Below are positions 27,402 through 39,145 of a stretch of 64,000 nucleotides of DNA, piece after piece. Position 1 is the first letter of the stretch. Every line of letters begins with the position of its first letter. The notes under the pieces are model-generated. The model saw nothing but the letters and a program-made list of their open reading frames with translations. It was not told where the DNA came from and made no database searches. Made by a program: the position numbers and the translations under genes. The DNA lies in contig NC_085048.1 of the NCBI RefSeq assembly GCF_963662255.1, forward strand, positions 95,133,729-95,197,728, given 5' to 3'. The stretch is from Cinclus cinclus (Eukaryota; Chordata; Aves; Passeriformes; Cinclidae).

Positions 27402-30400
27402 GTAAAAACAGCGGCTTCTCTTGCCTGCCAATAGAGCGCTGTGACGGGGAAACCTCCCCGTGTCTGATGGAGCAGATACTGTGTTTTCCCTTAGCTAATT
27501 ACTACATTAATATTTCCTAAAAAGTCGGGGTTGAGGTGGGAAACTCTCCCCTCCTTCTGATGCAGTCTGCCTTCTTTTTTTTAACTCCACAGGGTCGGTG
27601 CTCGTTCCGTACTGTTCCCTGAGTGTCTGTGGTAGGCATAAGTGTGTAACTCAAAAGATGTGAGGTCTTTCTAATGCATAACTTGCAATTCTTTTGAACT
27701 GTTACATATTTTAGAATTAATTCTGCTTTATGTGTGCTGCACGGTAACTCCATGCTGTAAGCATTCAGGATGGAACAGGATAAATTGGATAATAGAGTAA
27801 GTCCCATGGATGCTTCTACAGCTACCTGATGGAGTACAATTGAAAGAAAAACCCTCCTTTGACTAACAAGCAAGGGAGATGCAGACTTTATTTTTATTGA
27901 AATGAAAGTAAATCTGCTAGCTTAGTTGTATTAGCACTATGAAAGAAATAATTCTGTTGTGGGAATGCTTTGAAATTTAATTATTTTGTACTCTTTGTGA
28001 GACTGTTACAAGTTTTTTGGTTTTATTTTGTTGTTTGTTTTTTTTTTTTATTAAGGAGACCACAAAGGTGTGATGGTAGTGCCAAGTGCTGTTGTGATGT
28101 CAAGTACTGCAAAGCTGGAAAGAATCTCTAGCAGCCAGCTACTGCACTACTCTGAAAAAAGGAGTAGTAAAATTTAGATTATTACTCATGTTTTCTCTCC
28201 TCCTCTTCTGCAAACCTTTAGGTCTCCAAATGTGAGAATTCCACAGCTTCCTCAAGGGGCTTAGAGTTAGAAGTGTGTTCTTCTTTGAATCTGTAGCTAC
28301 AAATTAAACTGCAGCCATTTTAATGGTTGCTTTATATATTTGAAGTCTGTCACTGTGTCCTCTTTTTTAGGGTCTGGAGTGGTCGTCATGTGAATTCATA
28401 AAGGACTTGTAGCAAATCTAGCAATTTATTCTCCCATGAATGAGTGCAGTTACTGCAAATTTACTCTTAGTGAAACATTTTTTAAACTTTCAGTCTATAA
28501 ACTTATGAAGAGCAATCCCTCAGTACAAGAGCTCTGTAAAGGCAACTAGGAAAGAAAACCTTTTCAGAATACACATATATTTATGCTGCATGTTTCTTAC
28601 ATCTGTTAAAAAATTGTTGGGGGATTGAAATGGAAAATGGCTGGAAATGCTCTTCTGCTGTAAGAGAGGAAAAATTTGCACTATCTTTCCTAGTAAATAG
28701 GAAAAATCTATTAAAATACATGGTTTGCGAAGGAGAGTCACAGAGTAACAGATTTAACACCCTGACAAAATAAAATTTTAGGCATACATGCTATCCACGT
28801 AGACAGAACAAAAGGAATTTCATTATCTTTTCTATAAGAACTGTTTCCGTCTGGTTTCTTCTGTAAGTTATGTATTGAGTCATAGGAGTTTCTTTTACCT
28901 TAAACATCTCAGTTGTGAAAATCTTCCCAAGAAACAAAACTCCTACTCCTTTCCTGTGACCTGATTTTTCTTCCACTATGATATACTGATAAGGGACAGT
29001 AAATATATTGTACATAGGTCTAATAATGGCAGAGGAGGGTTTCAATAATTATATTTTCATGGTTTTTTTTTTTTAAGGCATTCTGCTGCTAAGAATAAGT
29101 TGGTGAATAATCTGAACATCCCATCACTTTGGAAGATTTCTGAGAATGAGAATTTATATTTTGTAAATTAATTGAAAGGGTAAGAAAAAACTGTAGTAGT
29201 TGGACTTGATATTGTTCTAACCTGAAGCTGAGTGAGGTTTGGGCATATATCTGGAATGATTTAACAGCGGATCAAATAGAACTTCATTTTCTTCCTGCTG
29301 GCAAGTCAGATTAATTATAATTTTCATTCATATTGATCTAATAGGGTCAAAAAAACTGTACAACCAAACCAAGAGAGTAAGATGAGGATTTTTATTTTTG
29401 GATGCTGTACTTATTTGGTGCCTTTCCTCTAGGAAGTTAAAGACTGTGTGTACATTCCTGTGCTCCTTATTCTTTGGAAACAGACAGAATGAAGCCAATC
29501 AGAGCATTTTAAAGGAATTGTAAACAAAATGCACACAGTCCTCCAGATATCTGGATTATAATTTTCTTTTCGGCCTCTGAGTGGTCTTCTTGTATAGGTA
29601 GCCAGAGGTGTCTGTCATAAAAAACTTCCCAACAAAACCAAATTAGATATTATCAGAAACACTTGTTCAAGCTCTGCACAAGAATTATCTTAATGTATTG
29701 TCACTGTAATTTCACTCATATATATTAAATGGAAGAAAAGGACTTGAATATCTCCATGTTAAACCAATGTGACACTCTGTGGTAGAAGAATTTTTAAAGC
29801 ATTTAGGTTGTTCAGTGACCACATTACTTTTAGCTGTAATGTCACAGTATTAGAAACACCACGTAGAAGTGCATGATACAGCTAACAGCAGAATTTTTCT
29901 GCTAACTACATAATGTGATATCCTCCTCTGATCTTGCTGTATGCTCAAGAACAGCATTAGTCTTCCTGCTAACTATCACAGACACTTTGTTTTGCTGTCC
30001 TCAGCTTATTCTTCTTTATATACATCTTTTTTCTGATCAGTTTTATTCCATTCCTAAATGATCTTGAACTAAGATTTTAGCTTCCTGTTAACACTGAGCT
30101 GAGCTGTGTGAAGTCTGTTTGAGCTTCCAACACACCACATTCATCTCTAGTATAGCTCCATTAAGTTGTGTCTCAAGTGAAGTTAACTAAAGTTGACTGA
30201 GTTGTGCCTTATTTGTTCTCAGTTAAAAAGGGATATGCTTGTGTTGAGTTCTGCAGCACTGCATTATCTTAAAAAATATTGGTTTTGAGTAATCTGAGTC
30301 CTTCCCTTCTGGTGATATTTTAAGATGAAAATACTTGCTTTGAGATTTGTTGTTTAAAGGAAAGCTTTAAGAAAAGAGCTTTTCAAAGTGGCTCATCTTA

Positions 30401-31039
30401 TAATACCACAGCAAAACAATTCATAAATACCAAGAACATTACTGTTAAAGAGAAAAAAATTTCCACGGTGGGCCATCTCTTTTTCAAGTCGTACAAGCAT
30501 ACCTTTGCATGTGACTTCTTCATAACCAAAGGACTGCCAGAAAGTATCAGAGGTAGCATGCCAGTGAAAAAATTGGCAGTGGCAGCTTGATAAGTTGTAC
30601 CACACTGGATGCATTTTGGAGTATTTTGATATAGTTGTGAATGCAGATGAATCCAGGAACAGCTCTTTGGCATAACGAGAGTAGTGTGTGTTGAAGGTGA
30701 TGGCAGCTACTTGAGCCAAACATAAGAAGAATAAAGCAGCAGAAGATGGAGCTTTTTGGTTTATGCTCCCCACACTATCTTAATTTTCTTTTGAAGTGTG
30801 AGGATAGTATTAATCTTGATAAACTACCTTAACATAACTTTGGCTTCACTTAACAGTTACAAGTTCACAAGTATAATTAAAAACAGTGGTAGGCAGTGAC
30901 TGAACAGAGTAATACAGGCTAAGATTGACCTGTCATTTTACTCAAAGCATCCTATTTTTTGCAAACACCATGGAATGAAGCTATTGGAATCTGTATTCAG
31001 TGTTGTTTCTGCTAATGGCTCTGTGTGTTATGTTTATCA

Positions 31040-31125
31040 GACAACCTTGAGTTATCTCTGTCTTGTTTTCTCATTTGCCAAGTTTGAATAATGGAACTAA
31101 ACTGCAAGTACTGCCTGCCACTTTA
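31040..31125 (+). repeat. Possible MIR-type SINE remnant
   Basis: 'gagttatctctgtcttgttttctcatttgccaagtttgaataatgg' resembles the MIR stretch 'aacctctctgtgcctcagtttcctcatctgtaaaatgggaataat'. It is heavily diverged. Confidence 0.35.
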
Positions 31126-33282
31126 TTTAAGAGCTATTCCTAAAATGTCTTTGCTTTCTGACAGAAGGTGCTATACATGTATAACATGTTGCCACTTCTG
31201 TTTTTTGTCACTATACTGTCCTGGTGATGTGGACTGTGTTTTATTAGCACTCCAGTTTCAATAGCTCAAGTAAAAAATTCAAAAGCTCTCAAAGAGTTGT
31301 GGATGTGGAATTTGTTGAGTATTTAGTTTCTGACTTACTTAGGCTTCCTCATAAAATTCCTTGCCTAATTCTTGATAAATTGTACAGCCTCAATTTTGAA
31401 GATGCATAAAAAGCACATAAGCTTGGCTTGATAGCAAATTCAGTTGAGCAAAACACTTTGGTCACAAACTGTGCACTGATCTATCAATGTTCTCTGTGTA
31501 TCTGTGTCTTACAGTTTCTCTGACTTAGGTTTGGAGGAGAGCTCTACCTTACCTGAAACCTATAAAAAGATCTATGATCTATCCTTGAACCTATGCTTCT
31601 CTCCAGTGAAAGCTACCAGTCATCTCAATTTAACCTCTTTACAATGTTTTAGAAAGGAATTTTAGAAGGAAAGTAATTTCCTTACAGACTTGTGGTCAAG
31701 CCTGAATTTCTTTCAGATATTGAAGTTCAGTGCTGTTCTTTAATGAATCATTAATGCATTTCTCTGAGAATGTTGGATAATTATGTGATTAAAAATAAAA
31801 TCAGATTAAGGCTTCATGAAGGGGAGCACAAATGCTGTTGCTGTATGTTTTATATATTACTTGAAAATGTCTTTTCTTGCCTGAGCAGCTAAGCACATTG
31901 TCCCTGAAGGTTTTATAGTCAGGACAGTTTAAGGAATGAGTTTGATATTTCCACTCTTTTTAAAGACAGAGCACAGACTTCCCTGGCTATAACACAGCTT
32001 GACAGTTCCTTTACAACTTTGCTTTCAGATGTTTGTCACATTAATGCTGACAGACAGATATTAGGCCAGGCAGCACAGGCTGTGTTGGGAAAGAGGTATA
32101 TCTCAGTTTAGTAACCTTGCCATGCTTAAATAATAATTTAAATGATCATAGAAGTCTATGGGCTCCAACACAAACTTAAATACAGTCAAAAGGTTAACCA
32201 AGATCTCTATGTATGCTTGAACTGTCACGACGAGATTTATTTGGAGAAAGATTTTAAATCGTGTGTGTTTGCCAATGGCTGTAATTCTGGATGCCTCACA
32301 AGTCACAGTGACTCCATTATCTGTGTAAAATAAATTACTCTGTGGAGTCTCGTGCCTCCCACAATATGTGCAGAGAGCTATTTAAATGTTATTTGTTTGT
32401 CACATATTCGAGGGGTTTTTGGTCTTAGGATTAGCTGTAAAATCTACTTACTAAAGGGATTTTTATCCAAATTGGTAAATAATGTATTTCTAGTGCTTTT
32501 AGATAACTGCTATGCTTGTTAATAAGCAAGGCAATATAGCTGTCATATTTTATTAGACCATGAGTAAAACTCTTAGATTGAGTTTATAGCTCATTACGTG
32601 TATTTGTTTATTCAGCCACCACATACTACATTAAATCACATTTAAAACATTAAATTCAGCCCTCAGACCTCTGTCTTAGTGGATTACCCTCATCCCGACA
32701 TAAATACCATTTTAGCAAAGTATTTTTCAGAAGGAGGAAGAAGCTCAGCGGACAATGTTTCCCATACAGATAACAGACATCTCTTTCACCCATTCCTCTT
32801 TGTCAGTGCCTGTGACATGCCCCTCATTTATAACCAGTGTAGCTGCTGACAGCTGGAGGTGACTCTACCAAGCAATGGAACTAGGTCTCACTTAAGTTGT
32901 AAACTGGGAATACTGGAAGGCTTACTCTTCTGGTGATGGTAGTTTGGAAAACACTTCCAAATTCTGTGGAAACTAAGTATCTCTCCCACATGAAACAGGT
33001 AAGAATTACTGTTATTTCCACTCTGAAAAGAGTCACTTAAAGTCACAGGGTGGAGTCAGCTGATGGGGTAAAGGCAGAAGAATGTCAGATACGGTTTAGT
33101 TTACTAGGTCACCTTCCTGTGTTTCACAGTTGGAACTTCCCTGTTAAAAATTCAACTTTGTGACTCTGATGGTGTGCAGAGAACAAGAATAAATTTTATT
33201 AACAGAATGATTCCTGTGTTCCTCGACAGCAATTACAACTTCAGAAATGTCCCGTTCCTGTTAAAAGAAATAATAAAAGGTT

Positions 33283-33418
33283 TATAGAATAATTTTTATT
33301 GGAAGGAATCTAGGAAATCATCTAGTCAAATCTCCTCTTCGAGGCAGGCCTAATTTCAAAGATAGCCCAGGCTGCTCAAGGCCCTGTTCAGATTATGAAG
33401 TCTCCATGGGTGGAGAGG
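33283..33418 (-). mobile_element. CR1 LINE 3' end, minus orientation, left part of an interrupted copy
   Basis: The + strand gives the reverse complement of a CR1 tail ('atagaataatttttattggaaggaatctagg', 'catctagtcaaatctcc', 'ggctgctcaaggccctgttcag', 'tctccatgggtgg'). It stops inside the 3' UTR where a forward CR1 starts, and its continuation appears to resume at 34277. Confidence 0.75.
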
Positions 33419-33419
33419 G

Positions 33420-34270
33420 GAAACACTGCCTGGATGGATGAGGCGAGGGCAGTGGATATTTTCCAGCTGGACTTCAGCGAGGCTTTCCTCACTGATGTCT
33501 CTCACAGCATCCTCGTAGGCAAACTCAGGAAGTGTGGACTGCATGAGTGGACAGTGAGGTGGATTTGGAGCTGGCTGAATGGCAGATCTCAGAGGGTTGT
33601 AATCCATGGCACAGGAGAGGCCCGTCACAAGCGGTGTCCCCTAAGGGTTGGTACTGGAATCAGTGTTGTAACTTTTCCATCCATGATTTGGGTGAAGGGG
33701 CAGATGCATCCTCACCAAGTTCACTGATGACACCAAGCTGGAAGGAGTGGCCAATACCCCCCAGTGCTGTGCAGCCCTTCAGAAGGACCTCGACAGGATG
33801 GAGAAATAGGCAGAGAAGAACTGCCTGAAGTTCAGCAAGGGTAAATGCAGGGTCCTGCACCTGAGCAGGAATAACCCCAGGCACCTGCACAGGCTGGGGG
33901 TCAACCTGCTGGAAAGCAGCTCTGTGGAGAAGGACCTGGGGGTCTGGTTTGACAACAAGTGTCCTTGAGCCAGTGTGTCCTTGTCGCCAATAAGACCAAT
34001 GGTATTCAGGGATGCATCAGGAAAACTTGACCTAGCAGGTCAAGAGAGGTGATCCTACCCCTCTGCTCAGCCCTGGTGAAGCACATCTGGAGAGCTGTGT
34101 CCAATTCTGGGCTCCTCTGTACAAAGTTGTGGAATGCTCCTCAATGAGGATATTCCAGAACCATGTGGACAGAATCCTGTGCAATGTGCTCTGGCTTGAC
34201 CCTGCTTGAGCAGGAGGTTGGAACAGATGACCCAGTGTGGTCCCTTCCAACCTGATCCACTCTGTGTTTT
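33420..34270 (+). mobile_element. CR1 LINE with reverse transcriptase remnant, inserted in another CR1
   Basis: The 5' half encodes a decayed CR1 reverse transcriptase. Translation near 33445-33600 shows AVDIFQLDFSEAF, then HSILVGKLRKCGL, then WIWSWLNGRSQRVVI, matching the family pattern D-F-S-K-A-F … W-L-x-x-R-x-Q-R-V-V. Frameshifts and stops follow (stop near 33727). After about 34120 the sequence skips to the 3' UTR ('gatattccagaaccatgtgg') and ends 'cccttccaacctgatccactctgtg'. It is 5'-truncated, internally deleted and dead. Confidence 0.9.
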
Positions 34271-34276
34271 TTGCCA

Positions 34277-34400
34277 AACTGAGAACTTGTTCCAGTACTT
34301 TACTCATTGCACTGTGAACATTGTTTTCTTACACATGACTGGAATTTCTGTGGTGCAGCTTCTGACTTTCATGTCATCCTCATGGTGCATTCCCCTGAGA
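34277..34400 (-). mobile_element. CR1 LINE 3' UTR, minus orientation, right part of the interrupted copy
   Basis: The + strand reads 'gaacttgttccagtactttac', 'actggaatttctgtgg', 'tcatcctcatggtgcattcccctgag'. This is the expected continuation of a reverse-oriented CR1 3' UTR beyond the point where the 33283-33418 piece stops. Same orientation and consecutive consensus order suggest one element split by the forward CR1 between them. Confidence 0.65.
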
Positions 34401-34423
34401 AAAGTTTTGTGCTGAATTCTGTG

Positions 34424-35530
34424 GAACCCACCCCAGGGAACCGAATGCAAGATTGTGGAGCAAATCCTCCTAGATGCCATGCTAAGGCACGTGGAAAAGA
34501 ATGAAATGCCTGGTGACAGCCAACATGGCCTCACTAAGGGCAAATCACACTGAGAAATTTGGTGACTTTTACAACAGGATTGCAGTGTTGGTGGATGAGG
34601 GAGGAGCAACAGGTGTCATTTGCCTAGACCTGTGCAAAGCATTTGACACTGTCCTGAATGACATCCTTGCCTCTGAACTGGAGAGACATGGGTTAGAAAG
34701 ATGGATAACTCAGTGGATAAGGAGTTGGCTGGATAGTTGCGCTCTCAGAGTTGTGGTCAACAGCTTGATTGTAGAGACCAGTGACAAATTGTTCCTCGGG
34801 GGTCGGAATTGGAACCGGTGCTGTTAAACCTCTGCTGAAATAGAAAGTGGGACCAAGGTGGGTTTAATGACACCAGGCTGTGGGGGGTGGTCAACACGTG
34901 GGAGGCAAGGGATGCCATCCAGAGGGACCTTGGCAGCTGGAGAGGTGGGCCTGTGTGAGCCTCGTGACTTTCAACAGGGCCAAGGACCAGATCCTGCACC
35001 TGCGTCAGGGTAATGCCAAGCACAAGTACAGCCAGGATGGAGAACGGATGGAGAGCAGCCCCGAGGAAAAGGACTCAGGGGGCCTTGGTTGGTGAGAAGC
35101 TCAGCATGACCTGGCAGTGTGCGCTCACAGCCCAAAAAGCCAAACCTGCCCTGGGCTGCACCAAAGGAGGCATGACCAGCAGGTCAAGGGAGGGGCTTCT
35201 CCCCCTCTGCTGTGCTCTCACGAGACCACACCTGGAGTGCTGTATCCAGCTCTGGGGCCAGCAACATGAGAACAACATGGCTGTTGGAGTGAGTCCAGTG
35301 TAGTTCCACAAAGATGCTCAGTGGTTTGGAGCACCCTGAGAAGGCTGAAAGAATTGGAATTGTTCAGCCTGGAGAAGAAATTGCTCCAGGTAGACCTTAT
35401 AGCACCTTTCAGTACTGGAACAGGGCCTACAAGAGAGCTGGAGAGGGACTTTTTACTAGGACATGTAGTGAAAGAACAAGAGGGAATGGCTTTAAACAGA
35501 GGGTAGGTTTAAATTCAGAGAGGCATCAGT
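34424..35530 (+). mobile_element. CR1 LINE with reverse transcriptase and C-terminal remnant
   Basis: A longer CR1 relic. Near 34501-34827 the frame shows GVICLDLCKAFDTVLNDILASEL, then WITQWIRSWLDSCALRVVVN, the palm and following region of CR1 reverse transcriptase; the usual S or H-S positions are altered. Downstream come 'gaccagatcctgcacctg', then the C-terminal part around 35100-35300 ('gctgtatccagctctggggcc'), and a segment near 35340-35510 ('gttcagcctggagaagaa'). Stops and frameshifts break it into several frames, so it is not functional. The usual terminal tail was not seen. Confidence 0.9.
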
Positions 35531-36698
35531 GCACCTTGTGAAGAAGGAAGGACAAAAGTCTTCACCTTTTTCTCTGCTTCCCATTGAAAAGATATTGCTA
35601 TAAAGCAAGGATTTATTTTAGGAATGTCATTGTGGAAAGTTACATTAAAATCACAAAACATTTACAATGGAAGTAGGTTTTCTCAGCAAGATACTGCAGG
35701 AGTGCTGAACTTGTGGCTCCAGTTTTGATAATGTGAGCACATGGAGCAGAACATAAGGGAGATGAAGAAGTAGTGGCAACACTGAAATAATTCCATTGTA
35801 CACGTCTTGCAACTCCCTCACCAATGTAACAGGTCATGAAAAATCTGAGTTGGTTTTGGGTCCTTTTGTATTTCTATGTTTTTGCAGGTCGTGTCATATT
35901 CTAGCTGTCAAATATAGGTTAGGGGTTTTTTTAATATATCCAGAAGGCTAAGCACGTTGCTGGAGAAACCAAAGCTTAAAGAATTAAGGAAACCTACCGT
36001 AAAATGGTGATAATTAGTAACTTATAGCCCTTGCAATTATTTCATACCAGATAGTGTGCAAGTGCCAGGCATTGTTGATACAAGCACCTTTTTTTTAAGT
36101 AGAATGACATTTGATTTTTAAAATGCATTTAAATGCCAACCATCTTCACGCTGTGTGTGAGTCACAGTTTCAAGTGTGTAATTGTTTAGTCAATCTTCTG
36201 TTGCATTATTATTTTATCACGCTATGAGTTTGGGCTAAATAGTTCACAATGTATCACCATCTAACTAGAAACTTCTTTATACCTTCACAGAATGGGCATT
36301 TATAAGCAAACATAATGAAGGCTCCACTGAAATCAGTTTGATTGCTTGCACTTCAGAGTCGTTCTTTCCTCAGTATTATATAAACACTATTAGCAGATCC
36401 TTTAGAAAATTGATTTGCTGATCATCCAAGTGACAGGCCTGTTTGGAGCTATGCTGAAATGTATCCTTATCCTTATTCATGTTCCTGTAATTACATTAAG
36501 GAGTTTTAGGAGAACATAGCTGAACAGATGAGGATGCTTTTTGGCTTGCTGTTCTTTTAATCTTAATTTTTGGTCACTTCTACACATTGCTGTGTCCCTT
36601 TCCCTTTCTTCTTTTCTGCAACCACATTTCCAGTGCTGCTTTATTCCCTTGCCTTAGCCCTGCAAACACAGCTGTGTGGCTGGAGGCTGTTTCACATA

Positions 36699-36712
36699 TG
36701 TGTGTGTGTGTG
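36699..36712. repeat. (TG)7 microsatellite
   Basis: Direct TG run in CNIH3 intron 1. Confidence 0.9.
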
Positions 36713-38728
36713 TCTTAGCCTTGGAGTTATTTCCTCCAAGTTCTGCCTGGCCTCTTTTTGGCAAAGAAAGAAAACTTGGGAAGGTCTTTAATGTGGTCAT
36801 CCCTGCCTGATGCTGCCTGCATTAGAAGAGCCCCTGTTCCATTGTCCTGCCTCTTGCTGGTCCAGCTGGGCTCCTACTGTGCCACTGAAAGTCAGGAAGC
36901 ACAGATACAGCAGAATTTCTGCCTGCCACAGGCTTCTGAGACAGCATTAGTAGAACCCTGCTGCTGAGTGAGTAATGGGGAATAAAAATTATGTGGAAAG
37001 GGGGAAAATGGAACTGTGGGAGGGAGGACTTCAGGGAGAAAGAAGTGAAGGAAAGAGGAAATGAGAGGAAGAAAATCCATCTATGAGCAAGGGACTAACA
37101 AAAGGGAAGATTGCTGTGTTCTCATTCTCATTTGGGAGGCAATTATTTGAGCAGAAGAGGCTGCCTGAATCCAGAAGGCATTGTTAATTCTGGTGGTGGA
37201 TGTTTTTGGACAGCCTGTGTCATGAGTCTTGTGTGTGGGTATGGTGTAATGTGTGACATGCTTGAACAGATTTTTTAGTGACAGAACCCAGATTCCCTTA
37301 CGTGACTTCTGGATTTTGTTGAATGTGCATAAATTGCTTCTGGTACGAATGGAGAACACGGGACAGGGGGAAAAAGGATCAGCAGCAATGAGAAACCTGA
37401 GAGGAAAACTAAGGAATGTGTGTGGGGAAAGGAAGGTAATGCTTCTCCCAAGCATGTATCAGCATAACAGAACTTCAAAATATCAAAATAATAACTTGTA
37501 GCAATATGTTGGAGTCTTTGGAAGCTCAAGAAAAGAACAAATTGTGTTGTGGTGATAAGACTGGATGCTTGCTTAGAGACAACACCAGCCAGCTGGCCAG
37601 TCTTTCACCCATGACCTTTATCTACTGATACTGAAAGGAATCTTCTCTTTTGATCTCATTCTCTTGCCATCTTCTTTGGGGCAAATATTTTTTTCTGGTT
37701 GTGCCTATTTTGGTACATTCTCCCATCTGTTTACAACCCTTTCCCTGAATTTCTTCTGCAGAAACAGCCTGTTTATTCCTAGCTTTGGATTATCAGCTTT
37801 GGGCTGTTAAGTAATAGAAAAAGTGCTTCAGTTCATTTTGAGAATAATTTATGAAGATGGAGCTTTGTGACTGTAATGCATCTGTGTGTTTCTCCTTGCA
37901 TATACTGTAATTCTGGTGAGAGTAAAAAGACAAGTAGAAACATTGCATGGGAACACACTGTATTTAAGGTGAGATAAATTAGAAATTATTTGTAATTCTG
38001 AGGAAAAACAAGGTCATAAAAATAAACCCTCTCAATTCTATAGGTAGGCAGTTATCTTGCTTCCAGACAGAATAAACTAGCTATTGGTCCACTGTAACCA
38101 GACCACCTTTCCTCCTACCTTCTGTACCTGGCCAGCCTCTTGTACAGCCTCTGTGTTTCACCAGCTCATGTCTAGCCTATCCCCAGTTTGATGTGGAAAA
38201 AACTGGATAGTGAAGAATTTGGCCTATGCAAGTAGCAGATATACAAGTCTGTAGTAATGCATCTGTGATATAGAGGCAGTGAGAAAGACATCAGTGTTGT
38301 TTAATTTCTTACTGTGTTTTCTTAGTTGATATGGAATTTAGTATAAAGAGAAGCAAGGGCAAAGCAGTGCTGTTTCTTGTGCTGGAAGCAGAGTTCCACA
38401 GCCTCTCCTGGGCATGGATAGAAAATAATACTGTTTTCATCTTCCTCTGTTTGGCTGGGGGATCTGCAAACCTATTCATCTGCAATATTCTCTGAATCAG
38501 AACCACAGATCTAAGTTTGACACCTCAGCTGTAAAACTTGGATCCAAAATTCCATAATTTCCTCTTGGCCCATCAAAGAGATCAAGACTAGGGGTGAATT
38601 CTTGACCTAACTTTATACACATGCTTGTTCAGTTTATTTGCAGATGTGGTCCTTGTATACATCCTATCCAGAACAGAAGAAAAAGCTGGTGCAAGAATCT
38701 GTATGACTTTGTTATGATGACCTGTGCT

Positions 38729-39145
38729 TCGATCAAGAGATTGGAGCATCTCCCTTATGAGGAAAGGCTGAGGGAGCTGGGCCTGCTCAGCCTCAAGAAG
38801 GGACGACTGAGAGGGGACCTCATCAATGTCAGTCAGTATCTGAAGGGAGGGTGCCCAGAGGAAGGATCCAGGCTGTTCTCAGTGGTGCCAGGCAATAGGG
38901 CAAGAGGCAATGGGCAGAAACTGATGCACAGAAGTTCCACCTGAATATGAGGAAAAACGTTTCCTGTGCAGTGACTGAGCACTGGAACAGAATGCTCAGA
39001 GGGCGTATGGAGTGTCCCTCACTGGAGATATTCCAGAACCATGTGGACACAATCCTGTACCACGTGCCCTGGGATGATCCTGCTTGAGCAAGGAGGCTGG
39101 ACCCTGTGGTCCCTTCCAATCTGACCCATTCTGTGATTATGTGAT
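38729..39145 (+). mobile_element. CR1 LINE 3' end, long 3' UTR copy
   Basis: A well-preserved CR1 3' region: 'ttggagcatctcccttatgaggaaaggctgagggagctggg', 'cctcaagaagggacgactgagagg', 'cactggagatattccagaacc', then 'ggtcccttccaatctgacccattctgtgattatgtgat', a terminal repeat type end. It is one of the younger-looking copies here. The frame at 38621-38944 that overlaps it is a by-product. Confidence 0.92.

Noticed and set aside
28060..28450. Possible old CR1 fragment in intron 1
   Set aside because: A few phrases (for example 'cctcctcttctgcaaacc') look CR1-like, but the order of consensus blocks could not be followed.
34501..34827. 108-codon reverse-transcriptase-like frame as a gene
   Set aside because: It is a fragment of a broken CR1 element with stops and frameshifts on both sides, so it is annotated as a mobile element only.
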